64,000 bases of DNA from Alentia gelatinosa (Eukaryota; Annelida; Polychaeta; Phyllodocida; Polynoidae), in assembly GCA_950022655.1 (NCBI GenBank), contig OX465579.1, forward strand, positions 134,549,118 through 134,613,117, in the 5' to 3' direction. Under the pieces are notes generated by a model. That model was not told the DNA's origin. It made no database searches and worked only from the letters and a program-made list of their open reading frames with translations. Shown here piece by piece: positions 8,448 to 16,916 of the stretch. The translations under genes and the position numbers were made by a program. Numbering within the stretch: position 1 is the first letter of the stretch; each line of letters starts with the position of its first letter.

Positions 8448-11400
8448 AAGCGACCCCGGCTGCCGGTCGGGCAGGGGTCGCTCCGCAGACGGATCAGAGG
8501 CCGAAGTCAGGATTGATACGCGGGCAGCAGGAGGCGCAAGGGTCAGGGCTCGTGGTAACCGGGACAATATGGGGACAGACCATACAGCTGCTGGTGGACA
8601 CTGGGGCTGGAATTAATATCCTATCTCAGAACTGGTGGAGGAAGCACCAGCAACCGGGGGAGGTGACTGCGTCCACGCAGCCCATCTACTGCGCGGACGG
8701 AAGGCCATTAGCGCTGGAAGGGAAGTTGCAAGTTCCGCTCCGACTAGGGGAAAGGGAGGTGACGATTGAAATGGCGTTAGCGGATGTAGACTCGGATGCC
8801 ATTCTAGGAGCTGGATTCCTTCGGTCCCACGGGGTCTCCGTGGACCTGCGCCAGGGGCATCTGGAGTGGCCAGAGTCGCGAGAGCGATGTAGGGTAGTCT
8901 GCCGCCACACTACTCAGATCCGGGGGCAAGGAGAAGTGATAGTAGATGGAGAGGTGATAGGGGCCTGGAGAGACGGAGAGGCCGCTCTACTGGAGCCCCA
9001 GGCTACCAGTAACAACCCTTTTCGAGTAGGGAGGGCGGTATTCTTTCCTGAGGATGGACAGGTACCCATCAGGGTCTTGAACCCCGGGGCTGACACGCTG
9101 TCGGTATATCAAGGAACCACGTTGGGGCATGTGGAGGCCTTGGCCCCCGAAAGGGGCCCACCAGAGGCGGGTCAACAGTGCCGCCGACTCACCACGCTAC
9201 CACCCGAGGTACTGGCGGAGCTGTTGACCGGAGTGGCCCTAGAAGATCAGGCCCCACTGACCACGGTCTTACAACGCCATGTGAATGCGTTCCAGCGGGA
9301 CGGACAGGACATGGGACGAACGGACTTAGTGCAGCACTCTATCCCCACGGGGGAAGCCAGGCCGGTCAAGCAGCCGCCTCGGCGGTTAGCTCCCCATCGA
9401 AGGGACGTAGTGACCCAGCAGGTCCAGGACATGCTACGACAAGGCGTGATTGAGCCGGCCGAGAGCCCCTGGGCCTCCCCGGTCGTGCTGGTACGGAAGA
9501 AAGACGGTACCGCTAGGTTCTGTGTGGACTATCGTCGGGTGAACGCATGCACGGTCAAAGATGCATACCCCCTTCCCCGAATCGATGACTCCCTGGATTC
9601 AATGGCGGGGGCCCAATGGTTCAGCACCCTGGACCTGGCCTCTGGATATTGGCAGGTGGAGGTAGCGGCCGATGATCGAGCCAAGACCGCGTTCACAACA
9701 CATCATGGGCTGTATCAGTTCCGCGTGATGCCTTTCGGATTGTGTAACGCACCAGGGACCTTCGAGAGATTGATGGAACTGGCTCTGAGGGGCCTGCAGT
9801 GGCAAACATGCCTGGTGTATTTGGACGACGTGATCGTGTTCGCACCGACAAGGGAGGAACACCTTGGCCGCCTGGACGAGGTCCTTCGGCGCCTGGAGGA
9901 CGCCGGACTAAAATTGAAGGCTAAGAAGTGTCACCTGTTGCGTAGACAGGTGGAATTCTTGGGCCATGTCGTGTCGGGGGCCGGTATTGCCACCGACCCA
10001 CAGAAAGTAGCCGCTGTGCGGGACTGGCCCGAGCCAGGGGATGTGCACGAAGTTCGCAGTTTCCTCGGGTTGGCCGGTTATTACAGGTCGTTCGTACCCA
10101 ACTTCGCGACAGTGGCCAAGCCCCTAACTGCACTATCTGAGAAGGCGAAGGGCCCGTTTAAGTTCTCATCCGAGTGCCGAGAGGCGTTTCGAGCTCTCCG
10201 GGCGGCCCTCATCGACGCCCCAGTGCTGGCCTATCCTCAGGAGGACGGGGACCTGATCTTGGACACGGACGCTAGCGATGTCGGGTTGGGCGCGGTACTG
10301 TCCCAGCACTCGGAGGGGCGCGAACGGGTATTAGCGTATGCTAGCCGTACCCTAAACCGGGCCGAGCGGAACTATTGTGTCACCCGGAGGGAGTTCCTCG
10401 CCGTTATCTTTGGCCTTAAAAGATTCCGTCACTACTTAGTGGGCCGGCCTATCCGTATCAGGACAGACCATGCCGCCTTAAAGTGGGTCACCCAGTTTAA
10501 GGAACCGGAGGGGCAAGTAGCCCGATGGGTACAGGTTTTGGACACGTACGATTTTAAGATCGAGCACCGGCCGGGCAAGCAACACGGAAATGCGGACGGG
10601 TTGTCTAGGCGACCCTGTGGCCAGTGCGGTTGGGAGGCAGGGGGTTTCTGTCGACGCATTACCACCAGGCGACGGGCGGTAGTGGCTGGCGGCCCCCAGG
10701 GCCGCCCTCGGCCGGAGCAGCCACGAGGGCGGGGCTGGGGCCCGGCTCAGCAAGAAGACCCCGTCTTGCAGCAATTGATTGAGGGGATAAGGGCCGGTCG
10801 CCCCCCCCCCTTGGTGGAGGCGGACTCCCGCGAGGTCCGGGCCTGGAAGTCCCAGTTCGATCGCCTTCAACTGTGCGAGGGAGTTTTGGGCCGGCCCTGG
10901 GTGGAACCAGGGGGCGATACCCAGTTCCAGGTAGCGGTGCCTGTTGGGGACCGGCGGATGGTCCTCCATGAGCTTCACGGGTCCCACCTGTCGGGGCACT
11001 TCGGGACCGCGCGGACACTACGACGCTGTCAGGCTGCATATTATTGGCCTGGTTATAGGGCTGACGTGATAGACTGGTGTGCCTCGTGCCCCGCGTGTCT
11101 CCGGAGTAAGGACCCTCCACGGAAGCGCCGAGCCCCGATGGGACACGTTGGGGCCGGAGCCCCATTGGAGAGGGTGGCCCTGGACGTGATGGGCCCCCTG
11201 CCGGTCACGGAACGGGGCAACCGGTATATAGTGGTGATCGCGGATTATTTTACGCGGTGGTCGGAGGCGTTCGCGATCCCCACTCAGGAGGCGGTAGTTA
11301 TCGCCCGGGTGCTAGTATCGGAGTTCATTTGTCGGTATGGCTACCCGTTGGTGATTCACTCCGATCAGGGGCGGAATTTTGAGAGTAAGGTGTTTCAGGA

Positions 11401-14400
11401 GACCCTCCGCATACTGGGTATCACCAAGACCCGGACCTGCCCGTTTAACCCCCGGAGTGATGGGCTGGTGGAACGGATGAATCGGACCATCAAGGCCCTC
11501 CTGACCACGGTGGTGGACGAATCACAGGGGGACTGGGACCTCCATCTACCTCTGGTGATGGCAGCTTATCGGAGTTCGGTCCAGCGGTCCACGGACCAGA
11601 CTCCGAATGCCCTGATGCTGGGTAGGGAGGTGGCCGGCCCCCTCGCAGTCTTATACCCGGAGTCTGACCCTCTCTCGGAGGATGAATATGTGGCCAGGCT
11701 ACAGCGGCGGCTGGCACGGAGTCACGAATACGCGCGAGCCCATTCACTCGGATGCGTGCGGAGGCAGGCTCGTAGCTACGACGCCCGGGTAGCGGGTTCT
11801 CAGTTTGCCGAGGGGAGTGAAGTATATTTCTTTCACCCCCTCCGTAAACCAGGGCGGTGCCCGAAGATTCAGCAGTTCTGGACGGGCCCCTGGACAGTGA
11901 TCACGCGCATCGGAGGGGTAGTATATCAGATTCGACAGGGGCGAAAAACGAGGATTGTGCATGGGGATCTGCTGAAGCCTGGCCCACGTCGGCCTCCGGA
12001 CACCGTCGCCCCTGAATCTGCTCCCCCCGTAGGGGATCGCGTACGACGGCTGGCCCTGGGAGGGGGGCCAGGGGGGCTTCCCCCCCGCCCTTACGTGGGG
12101 CCGGCCGTCGGGGAGGCCGGTGTTCCACCGGCCACGGAGGGGGGAAGTGACTGCCGGCCCCCTCCCGGGGTCGATCTGGGGAGGGGGCGCCGCTCGGTCG
12201 GCCCCCAGGACTGTCCGCGCCCCTTAACGGGAGAGCAAGGCCTGCGGAGGCGGACAACACGGTGCCGTGCGATGCTACTGGGGGGGGCCTCCGGTGGCGG
12301 GAACAGCCGTGCTCTGCTCGGCTCTGGGGCCCAGGCAGCCGTTATTGGTCGTAGGGGGGCCGCTACTTGCCGGCGGCCATTACTGAAGACCGGCGGAGGG
12401 CTGAGGGGAGTGCCATTAACGCGTATCGGAGGCTGGAGAGGGCACAAGCGACTTAACAGAGCTTCTGCTCTCCACGCGACGCATCCGTCACAGGCCAGGG
12501 GGAGTAAGGGGGAACAGCCGGTCCGGAGCCTGTTCCCGGCACGACGCGCGCTGATTTGGTCAGGCGGGGGGGCCTCCGTAGAGCAGAACAGCCGCCACTT
12601 TCGTTCGAATCAAGGTGGTCGTCTGCACCAGGGAGAGCCTTGTGGCTTGCGAACCACGGTGTTACCCCCTGGGGATCAACGAGACGAAGTGCGGAGGCCT
12701 ATCGGAGAGGTTAACCACCGTCACACGGAGAGGTTCGGCCGTAGGCACTCAGGGAAGGGTGGTCATGTTCGAGGAGGGAGGAGGCGGGAACAGCAGCGCT
12801 GCAGCTGGTTCCCGACGATTGGGCGCGTCACGGACCGGAGAGGGGTGGGCACCAGCGAATGTTTACATTCTGCTGGCAGTCCATCCACGATGCGGAGTGA
12901 GATAGCTAGGGTGATACGAGAGAGTGGAGGGGATGAGGGCCACGCCCTCGAAAGGGCCAAGTCAGCCAGGAGGGAGATGCTGGAGACCACCAGGGTAAGT
13001 GGGCGGTCGGATGCCGCTAAAAAGATTCGCAATCGGAGGCGTAACGAGAGGCGCTGGAGAGGGGGGGACCGGTGGGGGGGCTCTCGCCCTCGCTTCGGGG
13101 CAGCCCGTAGGGAAGCCGCTGAGCGAGAGCGAGGTTACCCCCGTCATCGCGCTGCATTGCGCACGTCACCCCGGAGGAAGCCAGTCTCTCCAGGCACGCG
13201 TAACAGAGACGAGCTGTCCAGGCAGCTATTTGGTACGCCATCGTCACCCTCCGACTGCGAGATGGGGAAGGATAGTAAAAGTTACACCTGTGCTCAATGT
13301 GAGATGACATTTTCGCGACGCGATAACATGCGGAGGCACCAGCGTTGCCACTCCGCCCGCACTACTCCAGGGTGGTCGTGTCCTGCGGAGGGATGTCGCC
13401 AAGTGTATGCGAAAGATAGAAAGCACGACCTGCAGATCCATCTGAGGGGGAAGCACCCAGAGCACCGGTGGCATACCCACCCGGCGGACATCCCCTCGCC
13501 ACGGATGGTTACCCTGGAGGCCGGTGGTAGGGTGAAGAGCAAGGACCCCCCGGCGAGGAGCAAGGACCCCCCTTCATCGGTGGAGTCATCTCTAGGGACC
13601 CCCGGAGTGGTGCTGGGTGAGGACGAGGAACTGGTGGAAGCCGCGAGGAACCTGGAGGCGCTGTGCACCGAGGAGCCCCAGGCAGGGACGAGTGTCCGGC
13701 GTTCCCCCCGGGTCGCCGCACGCTCCGGAGAGTCCAGCCGCGCCAGGTCAGACCTCCCCCGACCCAAGATGAAGAAAGCCAGGACTGAGCGCCACCCGGC
13801 CAGCCCCACCCGGATCGTCCAGGCCAAAGACCTACCGGGGACGGAGGAGGACCCCCTCCAGGGCCCCTCCTGGGCAGGAGGTGACGGGCCGGAGGAGGTG
13901 GGCCCCCTCCTCCCCGAGCTTGCTGTTGTTACGGCCTTGAACTTTGATCAATCTGTGGTGATGCCGCCAGGAACCCCGGTGCCCCTGTTGGGCACACTCC
14001 GGGAGGATGGGGAGCTGTTCCTCCAGGCGTCCCCGGAGGGCCCCCAGGCCTTCCAGCGGGCGGGCCTCCGACAAGCCAACGTGGACCGGCCCCCGAGTCG
14101 GGCCAGCTCGCCGCCGGCAGCCAGCCGCACGGGTCAGGCGACCCAGCCGGGCAGCCGACCGGAGCCGCCTGCGGAGACAGCTCCCCTACGGAAGGGTAAG
14201 GGCAAGAGCAAGGGGAAGAAGTCAGCCGCCACTCCCCCTTCAACGCCGCCGCCACCACCGCCGCCGCCTGGCCCGGAGGCCGCGAGGGGGCCGACGCAGC
14301 CGCCACCCCCGCCTGGTCCGGAGCCGACACAGCCGCCCCCCCCGCCTGGCCCGGAGGCCGCGAGGGGGCCAACCCAGCCAGCCACCCACCGCTGTGATGG

Positions 14401-14641
14401 GTACCCGGAAGGACCGGTGTGGGTGCCGTGGGCCCCGGGCCCCAATCCTGACCGCCTGGGCCGCTGGTCCACGTACCTCCAGGCCCCCGAGTTGGGCGCG
14501 GGCTACACCGCAGTCGGAGGCCACCGCGATTCCAGAGTAGAAATCGTGGGCGACGGCCTCTACAGGATGGTCACTACGACGGCGACGATCTACCGGAAGA
14601 TGCCTCCTCCGGTGAGTACACACATTTTCCCTGATAGTTGA
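8288..14641 (+). CDS. pol: Pol polyprotein with long C-terminal zinc-finger extension
   Basis: The frame opens at 8288, probably entered by -1 frameshift near 8444, and stops with UGA at 14639-14641. Domains by position: aspartic protease with LVDTGAG (D codon at 8597); RT with YLDD at 9818-9829; RNase H from LDTDASDVGLG near 10259; integrase with an HH..CC zinc region (about 10967-11100) and a D,D,E core (D near 11186, D near 11368, E at 11471); GPY/F-type module near 11882. These replicate and integrate the element. A usual Ty3/gypsy pol would end near 12000. Here the frame continues about 880 codons: a basic Gly/Arg-rich part (12000-13250), two C2H2 fingers (13283-13456), and a Pro-rich stretch (about 14240-14380). 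Whether this extension stays fused or is made separately is unknown. Confidence 0.92.
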   Translation, partial: TGGTNICGTTTTDTAALRTKVFSMSPGRAFQTGLSSTRPEREESQDPGTGGKLEATPAAGRAGVAPQTDQRPKSGLIRGQQEAQGSGLVVTGTIWGQTIQLLVDTGAGINILSQNWWRKHQQPGEVTASTQPIYCADGRPLALEGKLQVPLRLGEREVTIEMALADVDSDAILGAGFLRSHGVSVDLRQGHLEWPESRERCRVVCRHTTQIRGQGEVIVDGEVIGAWRDGEAALLEPQATSNNPFRVGRAVFFPEDGQVPIRVLNPGADTLSVYQGTTLGHVEALAPERGPPEAGQQCRRLTTLPPEVLAELLTGVALEDQAPLTTVLQRHVNAFQRDGQDMGRTDLVQHSIPTGEARPVKQPPRRLAPHRRDVVTQQVQDMLRQGVIEPAESPWASPVVLVRKKDGTARFCVDYRRVNACTVKDAYPLPRIDDSLDSMAGAQWFSTLDLASGYWQVEVAADDRAKTAFTTHHGLYQFRVMPFGLCNAPGTFERLMELALRGLQWQTCLVYLDDVIVFAPTREEHLGRLDEVLRRLEDAGLKLKAKKCHLLRRQVEFLGHVVSGAGIATDPQKVAAVRDWPEPGDVHEVRSFLGLAGYYRSFVPNFATVAKPLTALSEKAKGPFKFSSECREAFRALRAALIDAPVLAYPQEDGDLILDTDASDVGLGAVLSQHSEGRERVLAYASRTLNRAERNYCVTRREFLAVIFGLKRFRHYLVGRPIRIRTDHAALKWVTQFKEPEGQVARWVQVLDTYDFKIEHRPGKQHGNADGLSRRPCGQCGWEAGGFCRRITTRRRAVVAGGPQGRPRPEQPRGRGWGPAQQEDPVLQQLIEGIRAGRPPPLVEADSREVRAWKSQFDRLQLCEGVLGRPWVEPGGDTQFQVAVPVGDRRMVLHELHGSHLSGHFGTARTLRRCQAAYYWPGYRADVIDWCASCPACLRSKDPPRKRRAPMGHVGAGAPLERVALDVMGPLPVTERGNRYIVVIADYFTRWSEAFAIPTQEAVVIARVLVSEFICRYGYPLVIHSDQGRNFESKVFQETLRILGITKTRTCPFNPRSDGLVERMNRTIKALLTTVVDESQGDWDLHLPLVMAAYRSSVQRSTDQTPNALMLGREVAGPLAVLYPESDPLSEDEYVARLQRRLARSHEYARAHSLGCVRRQARSYDARVAGSQFAEGSEVYFFHPLRKPGRCPKIQQFWTGPWTVITRIGGVVYQIRQGRKTRIVHGDLLKPGPRRPPDTVAPESAPPVGDRVRRLALGGGPGGLPPRPYVGPAVGEAGVPPATEGGSDCRPPPGVDLGRGRRSVGPQDCPRPLTGEQGLRRRTTRCRAMLLGGASGGGNSRALLGSGAQAAVIGRRGAATCRRPLLKTGGGLRGVPLTRIGGWRGHKRLNRASALHATHPSQARGSKGEQPVRSLFPARRALIWSGGGASVEQNSRHFRSNQGGRLHQGEPCGLRTTVLPPGDQRDEVRRPIGEVNHRHTERFGRRHSGKGGHVRGGRRREQQRCSWFPTIGRVTDRRGVGTSECLHSAGSPSTMRSEIARVIRESGGDEGHALERAKSARREMLETTRVSGRSDAAKKIRNRRRNERRWRGGDRWGGSRPRFGAARREAAERERGYPRHRAALRTSPRRKPVSPGTRNRDELSRQLFGTPSSPSDCEMGKDSKSYTCAQCEMTFSRRDNMRRHQRCHSARTTPGWSCPAEGCRQVYAKDRKHDLQIHLRGKHPEHRWHTHPADIPSPRMVTLEAGGRVKSKDPPARSKDPPSSVESSLGTPGVVLGEDEELVEAARNLEALCTEEPQAGTSVRRSPRVAARSGESSRARSDLPRPKMKKARTERHPASPTRIVQAKDLPGTEEDPLQGPSWAGGDGPEEVGPLLPELAVVTALNFDQSVVMPPGTPVPLLGTLREDGELFLQASPEGPQAFQRAGLRQANVDRPPSRASSPPAASRTGQATQPGSRPEPPAETAPLRKGKGKSKGKKSAATPPSTPPPPPPPPGPEAARGPTQPPPPPGPEPTQPPPPPGPEAARGPTQPATHRCDGYPEGPVWVPWAPGPNPDRLGRWSTYLQAPELGAGYTAVGGHRDSRVEIVGDGLYRMVTTTATIYRKMPPPVSTHIFPDS
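8438..8482 (+). promoter_or_regulatory. Candidate -1 ribosomal frameshift signal between gag and pol
   Basis: Pol is in the -1 frame and is open only from 8288, so the shift must occur between 8288 and 8447. At the last two Gag codons the sequence is G GAA AAC UAG (heptamer 8438-8444). Four bases later a 9-bp perfect stem begins: AGCGACCCC at 8449-8457 pairs with GGGGTCGCT at 8474-8482 across a 16-base loop. The heptamer is not a classical X XXY YYZ, because its first triplet is GGA, so the slip would rely on a G-U pair. The stem position fits a frameshift stimulator. Confidence 0.55.
13262..14641 (+). CDS. Possible separate ORF3 protein with two C2H2 zinc fingers (same frame as pol)
   Basis: 459 codons from an ATG with a strong context (G at -3, G at +4). 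The first finger, YTCAQCEMTFSRRDNMRRHQ and on, is canonical (C-x2-C-x12-H-x3-H). The second is divergent (C-x4-C-x14-H-x4-H). The rest is rich in Pro, Arg and Ser, with PPPPP runs, and ends with a more ordered segment containing Trp and Tyr residues. A plausible 3' splice site (AGTCTCTCCAG, ending 13193) precedes it, and this ATG is the first one after that site, which would suit a spliced subgenomic mRNA. DNA or RNA binding is inferred from the fingers. It could equally be only the tail of pol. Confidence 0.45.
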   Translation: MGKDSKSYTCAQCEMTFSRRDNMRRHQRCHSARTTPGWSCPAEGCRQVYAKDRKHDLQIHLRGKHPEHRWHTHPADIPSPRMVTLEAGGRVKSKDPPARSKDPPSSVESSLGTPGVVLGEDEELVEAARNLEALCTEEPQAGTSVRRSPRVAARSGESSRARSDLPRPKMKKARTERHPASPTRIVQAKDLPGTEEDPLQGPSWAGGDGPEEVGPLLPELAVVTALNFDQSVVMPPGTPVPLLGTLREDGELFLQASPEGPQAFQRAGLRQANVDRPPSRASSPPAASRTGQATQPGSRPEPPAETAPLRKGKGKSKGKKSAATPPSTPPPPPPPPGPEAARGPTQPPPPPGPEPTQPPPPPGPEAARGPTQPATHRCDGYPEGPVWVPWAPGPNPDRLGRWSTYLQAPELGAGYTAVGGHRDSRVEIVGDGLYRMVTTTATIYRKMPPPVSTHIFPDS

Positions 14642-14738
14642 CAGTTAGCCATGAACGCAGTCGATTTGCCTCTCGCAATTATGTGTTGGTTGATCTGTTG
14701 TGTCACTCGAGTAATCGGAGGGTGTTGGTTTCTCCTAG
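14612..14738 (+). other. Candidate 127-bp intron near the end of the pol frame
   Basis: CCG before GTGAGTAC at 14612 is a near-consensus donor, and TGGTTTCTCCTAG ending at 14738 is a good acceptor. The segment is visibly more AT-rich than its surroundings. Removal would replace the last codons of the pol frame by five others and a stop, and would delete the UGA readthrough context, so the splicing and readthrough ideas compete. Confidence 0.3.
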
Positions 14739-15217
14739 GCGACGGGAGGGCAGTGACGGGGGACTGGGCCGGACCAGAGGCGGAACTCCCGGAGGGCGGT
14801 GGGCCAGGCCGCCGGGTTAGTCGCAGAGGCCGGTGGACAGACGGGGACCGGAGTCAGGAGCTGCCGTTGCAGTACCAGGCGGTACCAGAGGACCGGGAGA
14901 GTCAAGCTCGTGACGGCGCGGGGAGGACGACGTCGCCAGGGAACCCCCCTAACAGCGAGAGAATAGCCGACCCAGCGCGACGAGCGGAGGATAGGGTCTC
15001 TCCGGACCCAGGGACCGCTGGGACACCGTTGTGTTACGTTGAACTTTTGGGCCTGAGGCCAGCGAGTGTTGTTATTAGTATACAGGTTAATCACGTGGAC
15101 GTTGATGTTTGGGGGGGGGTTGTTTACCAAAGGGGTAGGTTTCGAGTCAACTTTTTCGAGTCAATTTTTCTGGTTTCAGAGCGGATGGGTGTCAGTCGGG
15201 GGGGGAGAGTGTGGTGA
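14642..15217 (+). CDS. Open frame after the pol UGA, possible readthrough or separate small ORF
   Basis: In the same frame as pol, the sequence after the UGA (14639-14641) stays open for 191 codons and stops 8 bases inside the 3' LTR. An ATG at 14651 would give 188 residues. Near its start is a hydrophobic run (LPLAIMCWLICCVTRVIGG) that could be a signal or membrane anchor; the rest is hydrophilic, rich in Arg, Gly and Pro. It lies where env would be, but it is too short and lacks recognisable envelope features, so I do not call it env. It could be non-coding. Confidence 0.3.
   Translation, partial: QLAMNAVDLPLAIMCWLICCVTRVIGGCWFLLGDGRAVTGDWAGPEAELPEGGGPGRRVSRRGRWTDGDRSQELPLQYQAVPEDRESQARDGAGRTTSPGNPPNSERIADPARRAEDRVSPDPGTAGTPLCYVELLGLRPASVVISIQVNHVDVDVWGGVVYQRGRFRVNFFESIFLVSERMGVSRGGRVW
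15196..15209 (+). promoter_or_regulatory. Polypurine tract of copy B
   Basis: A G-rich purine run ending GGGGGGAGAG immediately before the TG of the 3' LTR, in the place where plus-strand DNA synthesis is primed. Confidence 0.75.
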
Positions 15218-15657
15218 GCCTTCCGGAGGGGCGCCTCCGGTCCGGAGGCGCCTCCGGAGTTCCGGAGGGTTCGGAGGGGTTCCGGAGTGTTGCCTCGGTG
15301 ACACCCCGCGGGCCCACCAGGGGTCGCCCTGGTCCCGGAAGTGACGTCGGGGGACATCCGGCCGACTTATTATATAAGTCTCCGGATGCCCTCCGGACGG
15401 CAGTCCGTCGTGAGACTGGGCCCGAACCACCTCCGGAAGGCTCCCTGCGAACCTCCTGTCTGGCACCCTCCACGGTTACTTACCTGGTCGGAGTACCTGA
15501 GAGTTCCCCCCTAAGTGGGTGATTACGTTGGTTACATATTACGCTTAACGTGCCGGAGGTACGTACCTGTCAAGCTTGTCTACCAGCCTCCGTTGAGAGT
15601 GCCTGTGAATAAACTATTGAACTGTACCTGTGCGTGTCCTAGTCATTCTGTACTACA
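15210..15657 (+). repeat. 3' LTR of copy B
   Basis: 448 bp, identical by eye to the 5' LTR at a constant offset of 8,675. It carries the poly(A) signal AATAAA at 15608-15613. Confidence 0.95.
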
Positions 15658-15661
15658 ATAC
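15658..15661 (+). repeat. Target-site duplication ATAC, right
   Basis: Second copy of the ATAC flanking copy B. Confidence 0.75.
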
Positions 15662-16632
15662 GTAGCAAAGCAAAATTAGATTCCCTCTTACGATACTACC
15701 AGATAAATAGACCAGAAAAAATAAAGAATATTAATTAGATTATAAAACTTGGCTAGGAGTTCACTGAGTGGCAGCAAAACAAAACAAAAATTATTAAAGG
15801 AGAGATGCAATTAGATAGAGAGCGACCTATGCAGTAAAGTTGCAGGAGTGGCTACTTTTGGTATATTTTCAAAGTTCAGTTAGAAAATGTTGCAATACCC
15901 CAAACGCCATAACCGCTAGGCTGACCTTAGTTCTTACCATGGCTTGATTTGTTCGGAGGTAGGTGCGAGGAGGCAGGTTGGGAATCAGAGCACAACCAAG
16001 TAACTTGCATGCCTGTCAGTGTGATGAAAGACACATCAGAAACCCTTGTTGTCCAGAAAGACGGTCAATGTCAGAATCGATTCAGACTGAGTGTTAAATG
16101 TGGATGTCAATTGTTCATAAGAAAATGAAAAAAAAGAGACCAGAACTGTGGGGAGGTTCACATAAGGTAAACTACAAGAACGCTGACTCATGATATTTAT
16201 AAATTATTGCTCTAAAAGTGTTTAAGTAAAAAACGTAGAAAGCGCTACAATAGTTATACTACTTCATCATTTCCAAGCTATAATTCAAAACAACAGTTAC
16301 TGGAATTGTGAACTTAGTGGGGAGATGGGAGTATGCATGCAAAGAAAACTCTGCATCTAAAAATGCCGAGAGGAATCTGCAAAGACCAGTAAAGTGCTGG
16401 GTATTTAGAATTTCAAGATATGTGTGTAGGTGTAATTAGAGGTAGGAGATATTGGGTTGTTATGTAGGGCGCCTGGGAGCGTGGAGGTGGAAACCACATG
16501 ATTCTAATTATCTTTCAAGCATTCAGTCGCCCTTTTCACACGAATGCTGCAAGCATACCACTGAGTGAATAGGGTGTTGTGCCTGAGAGTCTCCTTCCAC
16601 AGACTTCACTTTTGCTCTGATGACTATAATAT
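15662..16632. other. Non-coding stretch after copy B
   Basis: AT-rich, with no frame, RNA gene or repeat that I can support. Confidence 0.4.
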
Positions 16633-16916
16633 ATCTCACCCCGGTATTTTTCTCCATAGGCTCAACTTTTAGAACTCGTATTCCATGGCCGTGAAGTTCG
16701 TGTACCCAATTGGGTGATTCGTTTTATCAATAATGCATGCTATCAATAATGTTATACGGGGTGAGATAAAATCAGATACCCACGAGATGAAAATAGCTTG
16801 GTCCGCACTCCACCTCGTTTGACTGCAGAATTATTCACTCAGCTTCGCTTCGTGAATTACTCTGCAGTCACACTCGGTGGAGTACAGACCAAGCTATTTT
16901 CATCTCGTGGGTTTCC
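16633..16916 (+). mobile_element. Two-hairpin MITE-like element, copy 1
   Basis: It starts ATCTCACCCCGGTATTTTTC and ends GTGGGTTTCC. The first module is closed by CTCACCCCG and CGGGGTGAG (to about 16769). The second is a long palindrome: ACGAGATGAAAATAGCTTGG faces its reverse complement near 16890-16910, around a GCTTCGCTTCGTGAATTAC core. The same architecture occurs at 47517-47802 and 56871-57159. It has no coding capacity. Confidence 0.7.

Larger units (their letters stand above)
6535..15657 (+). mobile_element. Ty3/gypsy LTR retrotransposon, copy B, complete
   Basis: A 9,123-bp element bounded by identical 448-bp LTRs (TG...CA) and a 4-bp ATAC duplication (6531-6534 and 15658-15661). Order: LTR, tRNA-Leu primer site, gag, pol (protease, RT, RNase H, integrase, GPY/F), a long extra coding region with C2H2 fingers, purine tract, LTR. 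The domain order with integrase last defines the Ty3/gypsy group (Metaviridae). It is GC-rich in an AT-rich host region. All main frames are intact and the LTRs are identical, so insertion was very recent and the element may be active. The clade within Ty3/gypsy is not resolved by eye. Confidence 0.96.

Noticed and set aside
11901..14623. Many open frames on the minus strand opposite the pol extension (for example 12091-12447 and 13294-13827)
   Set aside because: They are expected by-products of high GC opposite a coding frame; none shows a recognisable domain.
14651..15217. Env gene after pol
   Set aside because: The frame is short, with one hydrophobic run near the start and no cleavage site, glycosylation pattern or second anchor. 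It is described as an uncertain frame instead.
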